Made by a program: the position numbers and the translations under genes. The notes beneath the pieces were generated by a model. It had not been told where the DNA came from, searched no databases, and worked only from the letters and a program-made list of their open reading frames with translations. A stretch of DNA of 64,000 nt from NCBI GenBank assembly GCA_033725935.1, contig MU867076.1, positions 1-64,000 of the forward strand. The letters are read 5' to 3'. Below are positions 11,030 through 23,929 of the stretch, piece by piece (the first letter of the stretch is position 1; the number at the start of each line of letters is the position of its first letter). This DNA is from Cladorrhinum sp. PSN259. Lineage: Eukaryota; Ascomycota; Sordariomycetes; Sordariales; Podosporaceae.

Positions 11030-13319
11030 TTTTGAACCCGAGTTTGGAATAATTGTTGTTTCTTATTTCTTTAGTAGTTGGGTTATTGTGAGTAATTTGC
11101 ATCTTTCTCATTCTACACGCAAGTTTTCAACACGACGGTGACTTCATATATTCACTCAGATCTACACAAGTTCCTTGCATTTGGCGATGCTTGGAACTTG
11201 AATGCGAATATTAAAACCGAAATCCGAGCTGAGGCGTAAGGCAAACACCAGCCACAACAAAGCCAGTGACGTCATAAGTCATCGATAACGCTGATTCGTC
11301 TTTTCTTTTCTCAACTCGGGAGTGAACCGGGAGGTCTCCTGAGTGGTCGGCCGATCGGGCACCATTTGGGACATGTTTGCCGTTTGTTCATGAGGCTATG
11401 CTGATGATCGAGTTGGCTTCAATTTTTAAGACGCCTTGGTTGTTGCACTCTCTCGAAACGCATTGCCAACTATAGAAAAGCCCACGGGAGGTATTGAATG
11501 CCTCAGTGATAGCGTGCTATAATTTTCTCCCATGTTGAAGGGGGAAAGGACTTTTGTCTTTATCTTTAGACTGTAGGGCGGTGGACTGAGCGGGTTCCAG
11601 CAAGTTGAGCACCTGCTCACATTCTGCGTCTGCCTCAAAGGCGAATTAAGCTCGCCTTGGACGGCTTTCTGGAGAGCGGGTGTTTGTTCATCTCGAAGAG
11701 GGCCGACGTGGTGATGGGGGGCGGTTGGCATTGACTCTGAAATGTGTATTAATCACATTGGAGCGGCCCGCTGAATGATCCCGCAGAAGAGCAAGAGAAG
11801 GAACTCACGCCAAGAGGAAACCAATAAAATACCTAGACAATCTACCGCCCGCGTTAGGAACATGTTAGGAAGGGGTCAACAGGACGGCCCCTACGCGTGC
11901 CTTCCTCATTCAATATGCACCTTCTACAACGAGTGATGTAAACCTCGTCAACGACTGAAAGAGCAAGAAGACCGACCAGTCTACCACCTTATAAACCCCA
12001 TTTCCTTGCTCTCCTCCTTCATATTCATCCTTTCTTTCATGCCCGCGAAGAATCAGCAATCGGATCGAACTCGTCCCTCATCCAGCATACCGCCATCCGA
12101 TGAAACCTCTCCGTCACTCTGTACGGCCGTGGATCAGTCCACTTGGGCAAGCCGTGCAGGAGCCTCACCCCATTGCATCGTACGCCCAAAACCTCCCCAG
12201 CATGTCACCTTTGTCTTTTTCTCTTCAAACGAAAACCCAGTCCCCCAGACCACATTCCTTTTCCAAACCATACTGAGTAATATAGACCTTAAAGTACCTA
12301 ATCATCAATGCACAGATTAGAATCCAGTCACAGACAGAGCATCCTGGCAAGCTGCAGAGCAGCGCAAACGAGTGTCCGCGGTATCATTGTTTAAATGTTC
12401 TGCAGCAGCCAGTTTCGCGTCCTATTGTGACTTATACAGTGTGCTGTTCCACCGCCTTGTACAGGGACTTGACCGGAAGCAAGTGCTACAGTTTGTCCAG
12501 CGCATTGCAATGTTGGCGTCACCAAAAGGTTGCCCACATCAATCGCACTGGTAACCGCCTGTTGCGATCCTCAACGGCCATGCCCGTAACGGTATCGAAT
12601 TTCCTGAGTTAACCTTTTTACGCCTGACTTTACCATCGATCATACGCCAAAATCCCATTTCGGCCTGAGCCCCGGAGGAGCGAGTGCTAAGGGTTAATCG
12701 AGAGCAATCATCGGAGCACTCGCCAACTTTGCTACGTGCACCCAACTGGTAGGGCCTGGCAGCTACCACTGTAGAGGGGCCCATTTCTGCAAGGTAAAAT
12801 GACGGAATTTAATGTAAAGCGACCATAACCGGGCGGGAGCTAGCGGAAGCCGTCAAACCTGTGTCGTGAAGCCGTAAAATAGCGCTAAATTCATTCAAAA
12901 CACGTTTTTACGCGTTTTCGCATTCGAAGCCTATATTATAAGTGCACTCCTTGGCTAGCCAGTCTGCTGGGAGGAAGCAATCTCGAACCGTTATTTTAGG
13001 CCCGATTTGACTAAATTCTACGGCGCAGTGTAATTACTTCGTGGACTGTCAGACTGGCATTGTTAAATCGACATTGAGTATTTTCCTGATGAAAAAAAAA
13101 ACGAATGAAAGAGAAATTACCCACGACCATTCTTTTCGCAACTTCGAGATGTTTGTTAAACAACTGAGCTGAGAGCAGAGCAACTCGCCGGAGGTTGCGC
13201 TGTATTGCCTTTACGGTTTTACGGCTTGCCCGCTTCTTAACTAACCTTAGTCCTAAGCACTTTAATATAGCTATCGATACGCTTTTATATAGCTAAAGTA
13301 CGGCCGATTACGCGCTTAG
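11030..13319. other. Intergenic stretch without a supported gene
   Basis: This covers the promoter side of the HET gene and about 2 kb beyond. The only candidate is a plus-strand ORF from ATG at 12039 to 12320 (93 codons) with a TATAAA at 11990-11995. It is rich in Ser and Pro and has no recognisable domain, so I leave it uncalled. Other frames here are short and look random. Confidence 0.45.
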
Positions 13320-14340
13320 ATCAGGGGGTAGCGATGATTTTAAGACCTAATCAAACGCTTTATTTCCTAATAATATACTTAACTGGCGCAGTTTCTAGGC
13401 TTATATCATAAAAACTATTCAGAGGAGTAATTAGCTAGAGGGCTAATAAATAAGATACGGTTACTACGTTAATTACAGAGGCTAAGCTTTTTGCCCTATT
13501 ATAAGTAATTAAGGAAGCAATATTTACTAGCTACTTAATTAAGGAGCTAGGTATAGGATTTAATAACAGAGGAACCATTAAGCTCTAGGATAATAATTAA
13601 TAGATTATACGGCTGGTTACGGCTAAAATAGCTACGTTAAAGACTAAGTTACGGCATATTGACACTTATAATTACTGGTTAAGAGAGAGGGCCTTATATA
13701 AGGAGATCTCAGTGGCTTATATACTTACTAATAGTATATTAGTGTTACAACCTGCACCGGGTAGGGTTCAGACTGCAAGACAGTACGCCTGGGGTAATAT
13801 GACAGGGGAATCGAAGGTTGCGGGACGCTCTCAGACGGGGTCTATCACTGTCAACTAACAGGTAGCTCTACAAAGTATCGCTTATGAATATTGTAGACAA
13901 TGAACGATTGTAATTGCTTGCGTGAGGAACCAAGTCCTCACGATAGGAAGTGCCCAGCACTCCCCCTACTTATAGTGAAGCTATCTACATGTGTTTCCTA
14001 GGTATATTGTACCGTGCTCAGTGTGCTCGGTGGTCTTGGCAACTGATCGTACTGAGCAACCTTCTGAGTCTCGGGTGCTCAGTGTGCTCAGTGCTCTTGG
14101 CGACTGGTCGCACTGAGCACCTCCTAATTGGTTGTCGGGGACTTTGTGGGTCTTCTCATCCCTGGCCCAGTGATTGGCTGTGGACCACACAATGCCCTGC
14201 ATTGGAGTCCGTGTGCGGGGGAGACTTGCGCGCGAGGCGTAACAATTAGCTGACGGGCTTACTAAAGCGCTGCCTAAGGAAGGCTTTAAACACTTCAAGG
14301 AGTAGATAGGAATTAAAGTCATTAATAAGGTATTGCCTGA
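13320..14340 (+). pseudogene. Copia RNase H remnant split by a solo LTR
   Basis: Reading plus from about 13440, the text matches the RNase H end of the Copia at 192-608. It includes DTVTT, then EAKLFAL, then IRLVTA, and the match resumes after the inserted LTR with LADGLTKALPKEGF (14246 onward). Trp and Gln codons have become TAG or TAA (for instance TGG to TAG before RANK, CAA to TAA before DTVTT), as RIP makes on both strands. The element is otherwise missing, so this is a truncated relic of a separate Copia insertion. The limits are approximate. Confidence 0.75.
13743..14244 (-). mobile_element. Solo chromovirus LTR with ATTAG target duplication
   Basis: A 502-bp LTR starts TGTTACAACC and ends GGCGTAACA, flanked by ATTAG at 13738-13742 and 14245-14249. 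It interrupts the Copia RNase H remnant, whose frame continues on the far side. Its cassette has two copies of a unit of about 46 bp with TGCTCAGT and ACTGAGCA arms. Confidence 0.92.
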
Positions 14341-15319
14341 GAGAGAGAGGAAGGCTATTATAGTAGACTTAGAAGACTTGAAGGACTGCTTTCCTAGCGG
14401 TGAAGTAGAAGCTTGAGAGAAGGTATTATAAGGAAATAGGTGAAATATACGCCAGGTTAGCACTTAGAATGCAGAGCACTACAAGGGAAAAGGGCTGAAA
14501 AGCAGCGAAAACGCTATAAATTGTCGTATTACGTATAAAACCCACTAAAAGGAGGCTTTAATATAGGTAGCCAGCTAAAAGCGTTACTTATAGCTGAGAG
14601 GGTGTGTCAAAGAGGAAAGGTCTAATTCTGGATTATTTCCTGGCACCTTGGCAAAAGCCAGGGTACCAGCCCCTGCAAGGAGGGCAAAGACCCACCTAGC
14701 CACACCTGAGCAAGTCCAAGGCAAATAAGCCCACAAAAAGGGGTCTTGGCTCAGGAGCACAGTTTTGATCAATACAAGCAATTTTGCAGCTTTTGACCCC
14801 CCTGAAGTGGAACGTTATTGCAGGCAATATTCACGGGTACCGGTGAACCTATTGGCTCCCGATTATGAAATGTAGATTAGTTAGCGAGAGTAAATGGTTG
14901 CTTAGTTACAGACGCGTAGAGTAGGGCATCCGGTTATGATAAGAGGTCTGGACAGTCCTATAGGACCATCGTTAGGTCTTAACCTAAGCTATGCCAATAT
15001 TAGCATAGTACTAAGGTCGCTCTTAGCATGGGACTAAGGCTATACTCAGTGTAGGATTAAGGCTGTGCTTAGCGCGGGACTAAGTCTCACAGGTGTGTAA
15101 GTGCCCAGCGCACCTGGCACTTACCTACACTACAGACTTGCAAGGCACTTGGTACATACCTGGCACCGTATACTTGCTACAAGTTAACATTAACAAAGCT
15201 AAAAGTCAAGGAGGAAAGGCTCGAACCCTAGTCCCATTCGGGGGAATGCAGCCCGCTTAGCCCCCTGTATCCGGCGCTAACGCTCTCAATGGGAGCTTGT
15301 TAGTGACGAGGAAGCCTAA
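14341..15319. other. Non-coding stretch with a short tandem repeat
   Basis: No supported gene. Around 15110-15195 there is text (ending GTTAACATT) resembling 5373-5416, probably the edge of another repeat family. A minus-strand stretch near 15215-15290 looks loosely like the A and B boxes of a tRNA but does not fold as one. Confidence 0.4.
15010..15086. repeat. Degenerate 23-24 bp tandem repeat, about 3.3 copies
   Basis: Successive units begin ACTAAGG or ATTAAGG and each contains a CTTAGC- or CTCAGT-like core followed by GGG. The copies differ at several positions. Confidence 0.6.
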
Positions 15320-15487
15320 GAGACATTAGAAGAAGAGGAGGAGGATCAGGTCGAGGAGAAAATAGTAGTAGTTGAGGCTGAAGAAGAAGTTGAAGAAGAC
15401 GAGCCCCTACGTATTGAGATCAGAATCAAGCGACGCCCACGCCGTGGATTACTGTGTGTTGGAGACGAGCGTCTCGCAAAGCGACGC

Positions 15488-15492
15488 AATAT
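15488..15492. repeat. Target-site duplication of element A (left), AATAT
   Basis: AATAT precedes the 5' LTR and recurs at 22660-22664 directly after the 3' LTR. Five bases is the usual Gypsy target duplication. Confidence 0.95.
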
Positions 15493-15978
15493 TGTTACGC
15501 CTCGCGCGTAAATCCCCCGCACACGGACCACTATGCAGGGCATTGTGGGACTATGACCAATTATTGGGCCAGGGATGCGAAGACCCACGAAGTCCCGATG
15601 CAACCAATCAAGATGTGCCTGCTCTGATCGCTGCTAAGCACAGCGAGCACGGCGAGCAAGAAGCTTGCTCGCTATGATCGCGGATCTACAGAGCGAGCAG
15701 AGCGAGCAAGGTATAATATATACAGGAAATATATGTAGATAGCTTCACTATAAGTAGAGGAAGTACTGGGCACTTCCTATCGTGAGGACTTGGTTCCTTA
15801 CGCAAGCAATACAATCGTTCATTGTCTATAATACTCAAAGCGATATTTTGTAGAGCTACCTGTTAGTTGATAGTAATTGACCCCGTCTAAGAGCGTCCCG
15901 TAACCTTCGATTCCCCTATTATATTACCCCAGGCGTACTGCCTTGCAGTCTGAACCCTACTCGGTGCAGGTTGTAATA
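15493..15978 (+). repeat. 5' LTR of element A
   Basis: This 486-bp LTR starts TGTTACGCCTCGCG and ends GTTGTAATA (RIP form of GTTGTAACA). A cassette of GAGCGAGC-type direct and inverted arms lies upstream of a TATA-like GGTATAATATATA. Confidence 0.93.
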
Positions 15979-16646
15979 CGTTACTTGCGTCATTTAAGAT
16001 CGAACGTTATGCTCAGATATTACGAATAACCTTTAATATGGCTTCTACTTCCGCCAATCCCTCTACCGTTAACCCGAACGTTGACGAGGGAGAAGTCTAA
16101 CTTCCGGATATTACCCCGCCTAGCGATGACGAGTCCGATGAAGAAAAGGTTCCGAAATTGAACCTTGAGGAGAAGATTAATATTATTAGACGGAAACTCC
16201 TCGGAATGGAAGAAGCCCTGATAGCGAAGAACGAACTTAAGGAACTTAAGGAGGAAATTATGCGTCTCTAGACCGCCGTCGTAAGCAAGCGTATTAATAG
16301 GACCGATAACGTTCTTAAAATCGCAGCTAAGGTCAGTAAACCTCCTATTTTTAGCGGTAATAAATAAGAATTTCCGTCCTGGATCTCGTACGTCAGAACT
16401 AACCTCCGATTCTATAATATTAAAGACCCCGAGTCTTAACTCTTTTATGCTGCCAGTTACCTCGGAGGAGACCCTAAGTAATAGTTCGACGGGATCTTTA
16501 GGAATTACTTCGATTACGCCGAAGATAAGAGAGAGACCCTTACTTAATAAATCTTTAAGGAAGGGCTAAGTAAGTTTAAGGAAGAAATTAAGAAAATATA
16601 TGGCGAACCTGACGAGGAGAAGGCCGCCGAAGATCGTTTAGAGCGA

Positions 16647-16928
16647 TTGGTGCAAACGGTATTAGCCGCAGTATACGCGATATTATTCCGTCGCGACGTT
16701 TTTAGGGTGAATTGGGCAGAAGCAGGCCTGAAGAATAGGTTCTATAGGGGACTAAAATCTAAGGTTAAGGACGAATTTATTAAGGAGGACCGATACGCTT
16801 TATCGCTCGACGATTATATTAATAAGGCCATTATCGTCGATAATCGTATCTTCGAGAGAATAATAGAGGATAAGGGCGTTTATAAGGACCCCCGCTTCCT
16901 TAAGGCCAATACCCCTAAGAAATATTAG
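16647..16928 (+). pseudogene. gag (retrotransposon Gag) fragment of element A
   Basis: A 93-codon open piece contains VNWAEAGLKNRFYRGL and DDYINKAI, the usual capsid-like middle of Gypsy gag. The homologous stretch of copy B (about 25077-25358) is broken by stops even though B is less mutated overall. This shows how randomly RIP stops fall. Confidence 0.75.
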
Positions 16929-19900
16929 TATAAGAGTACTTTGACTAGAATATACCCAGGACCTATAGATATCGGCGCAGTATAATACAATAACCAGCGT
17001 AAGTATGGCGATAAGCCTAAGGACAAGTCTAAAGTCAAATGCTTTAATTATAATAAAATGGGTTACTATGTACGAGATTACCGTGCCTTTAGAAGGTTTA
17101 AACTAGTATCCGAATAGAAGTATATATAGTTTGCCGAGAACGATCGTACTGTTAGGATGGCTTGGTAAGATAACGACGACGATACCTTCGTACTTACCTA
17201 CGACGGCTTTAATAAGGAAGAATATACTAGCGAGTTAGAATAATATATATTACCTTTACCCGACGATAGCGAAAACTCGGAACCTGAGGGAACGATCGAC
17301 TACCCCTTAAAGCTAGATATAAGCAGAGATATAGGCTAGTAGGTTACCTTAGAAGATATGGTAGAGAGCTTTACGGTGACTGGGAGAGTCGTAAAGGATA
17401 TCCGAGAGACAGTGGTCATCCGAGAAAAGGGAGGACGATCCGATAATATACCCCTCGCCTTACCTACCTATATCCTATACCTACGCGTCGCCTGGTTTAA
17501 CTGTATCTACGATAACTGCATTTATTACTATAGATATAAGGTTTTTCACGAATTCTTTCCCGTACGCCTGAATAACGAACCTATTTTTAAGGTTCATAAA
17601 GCAGGATCAGATGACGAATGGAATTTTAGGATATCAATAGAACGCGTAAATATTTTCTATATAGAAAGCCAGGTACTTATAGAATATTGGGATAAGGATA
17701 AACCCGATTATAAGGATTGCTTATACGTATAATGCGTCAGATACAAGAGAGAAAAAGCCAGAGAATGGCATAGACGGAGAACACGATAAAATTCTAACCT
17801 TATTATGGCGCTACGATCGGGAAACGGCCAACGGGCCTCCCCAGGCCCAAGTGGATCAGACTAATTCCATACCGACGGATTATAACTCGCATTAGGAGGC
17901 CGCGAGCCGGATTTAATAAAAAGACTTCTATAGCGTATTACGAAATAGTCGCTAGAGCTATAGTATTAGGCAACGAGAACGCCTTAACTGTAGAAGTTCG
18001 ATAGAAGGACTCTAAAGGAAAGGAATACTGAGCCATTATAGTGATCGACTTAGGGAGCACGATTAATATTATTAATCCTTCGTTTGTGAATAAAACAAGG
18101 ATACCGTGGGCTAAAAAGAAATAACCTTATCGAATAAGGACCTACGAAGGGCAAACGGCCAATTATAATAGTGGAATTAGTTTACGGGAAACGATACTTT
18201 TAATTACAGTGGATAATAACTTATAAAAAATGAATTTTAATATCCTACCGACAGGTCCCAAATGCGATATGATTTTAGGACATCCGTGGTTAAAGAAATA
18301 CAACCCGGATATCGACTAGGAGAATAGCCATCTCAACTCTAGGCTTGATACCAAACGGGTGAATAAAATAGAACTAGATAGGGCTCCCAGGTGCCCAGAG
18401 GGACAAAAGATCCCCTATAAGCAAATAAGATATATAAGCCACGATAAGCTGATATTAATTAATAGAGTAAGACTTAAGAAAGGACCCTCGCACCTTAAAG
18501 AACCAAAATAATAGATAATGTATATTAGACTAGAGAAGCTAGAGGATAACCCGAATAACGATCCGGGATACGAACTTCTTAAGGAGAAGGAAGACCTTAG
18601 TAATATTCTAAGGGAATACTATAATTTTACCGTCTTTAGATATAAGATGAAGAACGAGCTCCCCGCGAGAACCTCTTTCGACCACGAAATTTGACTGAAG
18701 GAAGGAGCTAAATTACGATACTATAAAACATATTACCTAAGACTACGACAAGACCAGGCCTTATAAGAATATATTAAGGAGAATTTATTAAAAGGGTTTA
18801 TTCGGAAGTCGCAAAGCGAAGCGGCCTATCCTATTTTATTTATACCTAAGAAAGGGACAATAGACTTAAGACTTATAGTTAATTATCGCTAATTAAACGA
18901 GGAAATAATTAAGAATAGGTATCCGCTGCCGCTTATTAGGAAAATAAAGGACAGATTAGCTAGCGCCCAATAGTTTAGTCGTCTTAATCTTCCGATAGCC
19001 TTTAGCTATATCCGGATTAAGGAAGGGGACGAGTAGAAAATAGCTTTTAGGACTCGCTACGGGCACTTTAAGTACCAGATTATGCCTTTTAGACTCACTA
19101 ATGCCCTGGCGATATTCTAAAGCATAATCGACCATACCTTATGCCTTTATCTAGATCGATTTGCCTTTATATACTTAGACGATATCTTAATTTATTCTAA
19201 GACGCTTAAGGAGCATTAGGAATACGTGCGACAGATTTTATAAACGCTATAAGACGCGGGATTATTAGTAAATCTACGTAAGAGCGAATTTTACGTGCAG
19301 AAAACGATTTTTCTTAGATTCGAGATCTTTCCGGGAGAAATCCGAATAGAACTAGCTAAAATTACGGTAGTTAAGGACTAGCTAACACTAATAAACCAGA
19401 AAGAAGTTAAGATATTTATCGGATTTATTAACTTTTATAAATCCTTTATTAAAGGATTCGGTAAAATCGCTAAACCCTTATATAAGCTTATTAGCGAAGG
19501 ATATCTATTTAAATAGAAATAAAAACAATAAGACGCCTTTGACCAGCTTAAAAAAGCTATTAATAGCGAGCTAATATTACGGATGCCAGATTTTAGCAGA
19601 CCTTTTTAAGTCGAGACGGATATATTAGACTTTGCTATAAGAATAAAGCTTTATTAATATTTTAACGACGGGCGATACCCCGTAGGATTCGTTTCGAAGA
19701 AAATCTCTAAACCAGCACTCAATTATCCAATTTATAATAAGGAGCTTATAGCCGTTATCGAGGCATTCGATAAATAGAGACCTTATCTTAGTAGGATTAA
19801 GGAACCAGTGGATATTTTTATAGACTACCGGAATTTAAAATACTTCGTTACTAAGGAACTAAGTCCTAAATAAATACGATAGGCAGAATTCTTAGCCCCT

Positions 19901-22173
19901 TTTAATTTCCGCATCTATTACGTTAAGGGAAAAGAAAATATTAGAGCAAATGCGCTTAGTAAAAGACCCGATTATAAAGGTAACGAGAAGTACGATACAG
20001 TACCATTTTTCAAGGAAAAAAACGGAACCTTAGAATACGCAATTCAGATCTGGGAGGACTGCGCCAGAACCTACCATATAAAGTAGGAAGATTACGAATT
20101 TTAGGCTAAACGACGAGATATCGACGAAGATAAAATAGAAGAACTAGAGTTACGAATAGGACCCGAAGATAATAACCTAATATAGTACCTTAATAAAGCA
20201 TACGTACTAATGGATAAGAGACGAGCGTATGTTACTAAACTATACGAAAATAAACTTGGAGGATACCTAGGCATTAAGAAGACGCTCGAACGCGTATAAT
20301 AACACTACGCGTTCCTAAGAATGAAAAAGGTAGTAAAAGAGATGGTTAGAGAATACGAAATATGCATTAAGAGTAAGGCGGCAAGATACAAGCCGTATAG
20401 ACTACTCGAACCTTTCCTTACCGCAGAACGAATATAGGGATCCATATCGATGGACTTTATTATTAAGCTCCCCGACTTAATGGTACCAGATAGAATAGAC
20501 GTTAAATACGATTCTATCTAGGTAATGGTTAATAGACTCATTAAATGGGCCTATTTTATACCCTTTAAAGAAACCACTACGGCAGAATAACTAACCTACC
20601 ACTTCGAACGGAATATCGTGAGCTAATACGGGCTGCCAGATAATATTATTTCGGACAGAGATAAGTTATTTATATTTAAGTTTTAGCAAGCCTTAATAAA
20701 ACGACTGGACGTTAAATCTAAGCTTTCGACCGCGTTTTACCCCTAGACCGATAAATAGACCGAACGACTTAACTAGGTTATTAAACAATACCTTCGGTAC
20801 TATATTAATTTTAAGCAGGATAACTGGGTTAACCTGCTACTAATAGCGTAATTAGTATATAACTCTAGCAATATAGAGTCAATAAATATATTACCATTCT
20901 TCGCTAATTACAGGTATTAACCAGAGCTACGTTAGGGACTAGTAGCTAATGTACCTAAAGCAGCGGTATGTGCAGGACGGTTGCAAGAAATGCACGATAT
21001 GCTGAAGGAAATACTCGAATTCGTCCAGGAACGAATACGTATCCACTACGACAAATATAGGGTCGAGGGACCTCCCCTCGAGGAGGGAGATAAAGTGTTT
21101 CTTCTCATACGTAACCTCCATATAAAACGACTAAGTAGGAAACTCAATTTTAAAAAAATCGGACCGTTTAAAATTAAAAGGAAAGTTTCGATATTAAATT
21201 ATGAACTTATCCTATCCGATTCTATAAGAGTACGAACTAAAGTATTCTATATTTCCTTATTTAAATCCGCACTAAGAAGAGCTAGACTCGAGACGCAGCT
21301 CGAGGTAATTAACGACGAAGAAGAGTTCGACGTCGAAGATATCCTAGATTCCCGAATCAGCAACAACGAACTTTAATATCTTATTAAATAGCTTAATTAC
21401 GGACTAGAATCTAACTCGTAAGAACCTATCGATCTTTTAGACTGCTCGGAAAAGCTCTAGCAATTCTACCGACAGAACCCAGATCGACCTAAGATGCAAA
21501 ATTTAGATCCAGATTCGACTAGTCAACCCCTAAGGACATAAGCTAGTCAGGGTTATCAACGTCCCTAAAGGACAGTTAAAGAAGATCGCCCATTAAGATT
21601 AGGAACCCCGATCCCGGAATAGTGGCGAAAGGAGCTACCTATTCTCCCGTCTCCTCCTCCCGTAAAAGAGTAGACTCCCGAAGAAAAGCCTTATAGGCCT
21701 TTCCCTTCAGAGCACGAGATTATTCTTCTAACCGTGCAATCTTTGCAGTCGCTTCCTTCAGAACTAATACTGCAGCCTCGCGCTTACGATCAAGGCGACG
21801 TTTCTCTTCTAAAATACCCTAAAGTATTTGAAAAAGATTACCTAGAATATTATAAGCAAAGTCCCGACCCGCTAAAAGGCAATTCTAGCAAGATAAGCTT
21901 CGGTTAGAAACCTTATAATCGGATAACCGTAAACGTAAATAACACGAACAATTTATGGGCATGGCGAAACCAAACTCGTCGGTAAATTTAGCGTTATTAA
22001 GGCGACGTTCCTTAAAAGACCGCTATTACGATTTCTTTTTCTATTAAGGTTTCTTCTATACCCTGTTAGCGGATATTTTGAGGAATGGATGAAAGGGAGA
22101 ACTTATAGTCATAACGACAAATTTCCTAGCGTCAAAAAGTCTTCGAGGCGAAGACTATAGAGGAGGGGAAACG

Positions 22174-22659
22174 TGTTACGCCTCGCGCGTAAATCCCCCG
22201 TATACGGACTATTATGCAGGGTATTATGGGACCATGACCAATTATTGGGCCAGGGATGCGAAGACCCACGAAGTCCCGATGCAACTAATCAAGATGTGCC
22301 TGCTCTGATCGCTGCCAAGCATAGCGAGCACGGCGAGCAAGAAGCTTGCTCGCTATGATCGCGGATCTATAGAGCGAGCAGAGCGAGCAAGGTATAATAT
22401 ATATAGGAAATATATGTAGATAGCTTCACTATAAGTAGAGGAAGTACTGGGCACTTCCTATCGTGAGGACTTGGTTCCTCACGCAAGCAATACAATCGTT
22501 CATTGTCTATAATACTCAAAGCGATACTTTGTAGAGCTACCTGTTAGTTGATAGTGATTGACCCTGTCTGAGAGCGTCCCGCAACCTTCGATTCCCCTGT
22601 CATATTACCCCAGGCGTACTGCCTTGCAGTCTGAACCCTACTCGGTGCAGGTTATAACA
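22174..22659 (+). repeat. 3' LTR of element A
   Basis: This has the same 486-bp length and the same central cassette as the 5' LTR. It starts TGTTACGCC and ends GTTATAACA, followed by the AATAT duplication. Confidence 0.93.
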
Positions 22660-23003
22660 AATATACGGAGCCGTACCGGCAATACCATGGTTGACGAGCC
22701 ACAGACTGGTTCGAGTATGGGAATTGCTTCAAATTCTACGAGGATCAGGTCTGGCCGGGTCGTAGTCCTAACAAACAAGAGGCGGTATGCAGATGTCTCC
22801 CATACTGGAGGTCGTGGGTAGATAGAGAATTAGCAAATACATTAAATACACTTGATCACCTAAAAAAACTTCGTCGTTTTTTATGTTGGTCTTTTTCTGT
22901 GGCCTTGGTTGTCTATTTTATTGGAATTTTGATGCCTCTATAATGCCGAAGATGATTGGGATGATCAGGCATAACCCTGAAAATTAGAGACTTTTCCGTA
23001 TAT

Positions 23004-23102
23004 AACCCTGGAAGGGGGTGCCCATGGATTAAAAATGGGGGTGCCTACCGATCAAAGGGGTGCCCAAATATCCATATGGGGGGTGCCCGCCTATAACTTG
23101 CC
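23004..23102. repeat. Remnant terminus of a TIR element family
   Basis: Blocks of GGGGGTGCC alternate with short AT spacers (ATTAAAAATGG, CCGATCAAAG, CAAATATCC) and end CTATAACTTGCC. Layout and sequence resemble the right inverted repeat of the element at 44107-44844. No partner end is visible nearby, so it is a lone end. Confidence 0.6.
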
Positions 23103-23387
23103 AATGATCAAGGATGAATCGACATTGTGAATCATCGTAGTCCGATCGTGGGAACGCTTCCCGAAAAAAATCGCCGGCGAGAACATGTTTTAGAAATCAC
23201 CAACCCAAGCTGCAACTCTTGGCATCAAGATAAGATTGTTGGATGTCAGGTGACGACCACCTGGCCGGTGCTGTGGGCGGACTACCTAGGCCTTAAGGCT
23301 TAGAAAACCTTCCACTTTTCGTAGCCTAGTTTTAGTTTTCCCAAGAACATCAGCTTTTCAGGGTGTCCGGATTACCAAGTCGGAACT

Positions 23388-23414
23388 AAAAAAAAAAAAA
23401 AAAAAAAAAAAAAA
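23388..23414 (+). repeat. Run of 27 A
   Basis: An uninterrupted poly(A) run that could be the tail of a retroposed sequence or a simple microsatellite. No LINE or SINE body is recognised upstream. Confidence 0.8.
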
Positions 23415-23718
23415 CCAGATCTGATAAAATAACCGGATAAAACAAGCGGCCATAGTACCTAGCCTAGATAGCTAAGACTATTATATTTCGCGCTTGCCCG
23501 AAAAATGGACAAGACTAGGGCGGCCTACCAGGCCTTAACCATCTATACCACCTATCTTAAGCACGAAAGGATCCGAGTTAGACCATCTAGCCGGAACCCT
23601 TACATAATCCGATCTCCAGAAAACCTTTTAAACAGTACATAGAAACATATAAAACGACAAAAATGCAAATTACCGTTTCTACAATTCTCCTCTTTCCTCG
23701 AACTAAACAAACCCTAAC

Positions 23719-23727
23719 TTTATAAAA
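23719..23727 (+). promoter_or_regulatory. TATA box of the disrupted small gene
   Basis: TTTATAAAA lies about 34 bases upstream of the ATG at 23761. The ATG has an A at -3 (AAAG before ATG). The leader is A/C-rich, as in many fungal genes. Confidence 0.5.
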
Positions 23728-23929
23728 ACTCAAACAACACTTTACCAAAAACAATCAAAGATGGGAAAAGCAGGCCTTTTTAATATCTTCAAACTCTTCA
23801 AGAGCAAGAATGCCAAGAATAAGGAGAATAATGCCATGATGCAACAGCAAACCTAAGGATTCGCCGCCTAACCTCCTCGGCACAATATCTAAAACGGACA
23901 GGTCAGACATCGTCCTGCTGCTGGTATAT

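Larger units (their letters stand above)
15493..22659 (+). mobile_element. Gypsy chromovirus copy A, full length, heavily RIP-mutated
   Basis: This is a 7167-bp element with LTRs at 15493-15978 and 22174-22659 (486 bp each), AATAT duplications on both sides, and a polypurine tract (AGGAGGGGAAACG) against the 3' LTR. Internal order on the plus strand is gag (including an open piece at 16647-16928), a knuckle near 17038, protease, RT, RNase H, integrase and a C-terminal chromodomain (about 21316-21480). TAG and TAA interrupt every domain. Compared with copy B it carries many more C-to-T and G-to-A changes, for example in RNase H where B still encodes Glu-Trp-Arg and A reads Lys-stop-Arg. No coding capacity remains. 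A TGG-type primer-binding site is not evident after the 5' LTR. Confidence 0.93.
15320..22821 (+). pseudogene. Acidic reading frame disrupted by chromovirus A
   Basis: An open frame runs from 15320 (after a TAA) to the insertion point at 15492. It resumes at 22665 after the second AATAT and ends with TAG at 22819-22821. Removing element A and one AATAT copy keeps the frame, giving about 109 codons. The left part is Glu-rich, then basic (IKRRPRRG). The right part contains STRIRSGRVVVL, resembling the basic tail of some retroelement polyproteins. No start codon or domain is recognised, so it may be the 3' end of an older transposon ORF and not a host gene. Confidence 0.55.
22822..23760. other. 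Spacer between chromoviruses A and B
   Basis: No intact gene. It contains a remnant of the GGGTGCC-rich terminal-repeat family (23004-23102) and a run of 27 A (23388-23414). The last 60 bases are the promoter and leader of the small disrupted gene starting at 23761. Confidence 0.5.

Noticed and set aside
15215..15290. tRNA-like stretch on the minus strand (GGTTCGAG box and an A-box-like sequence)
   Set aside because: The anticodon region folds with a 4-base loop and the T stem mispairs, so no cloverleaf can be drawn.
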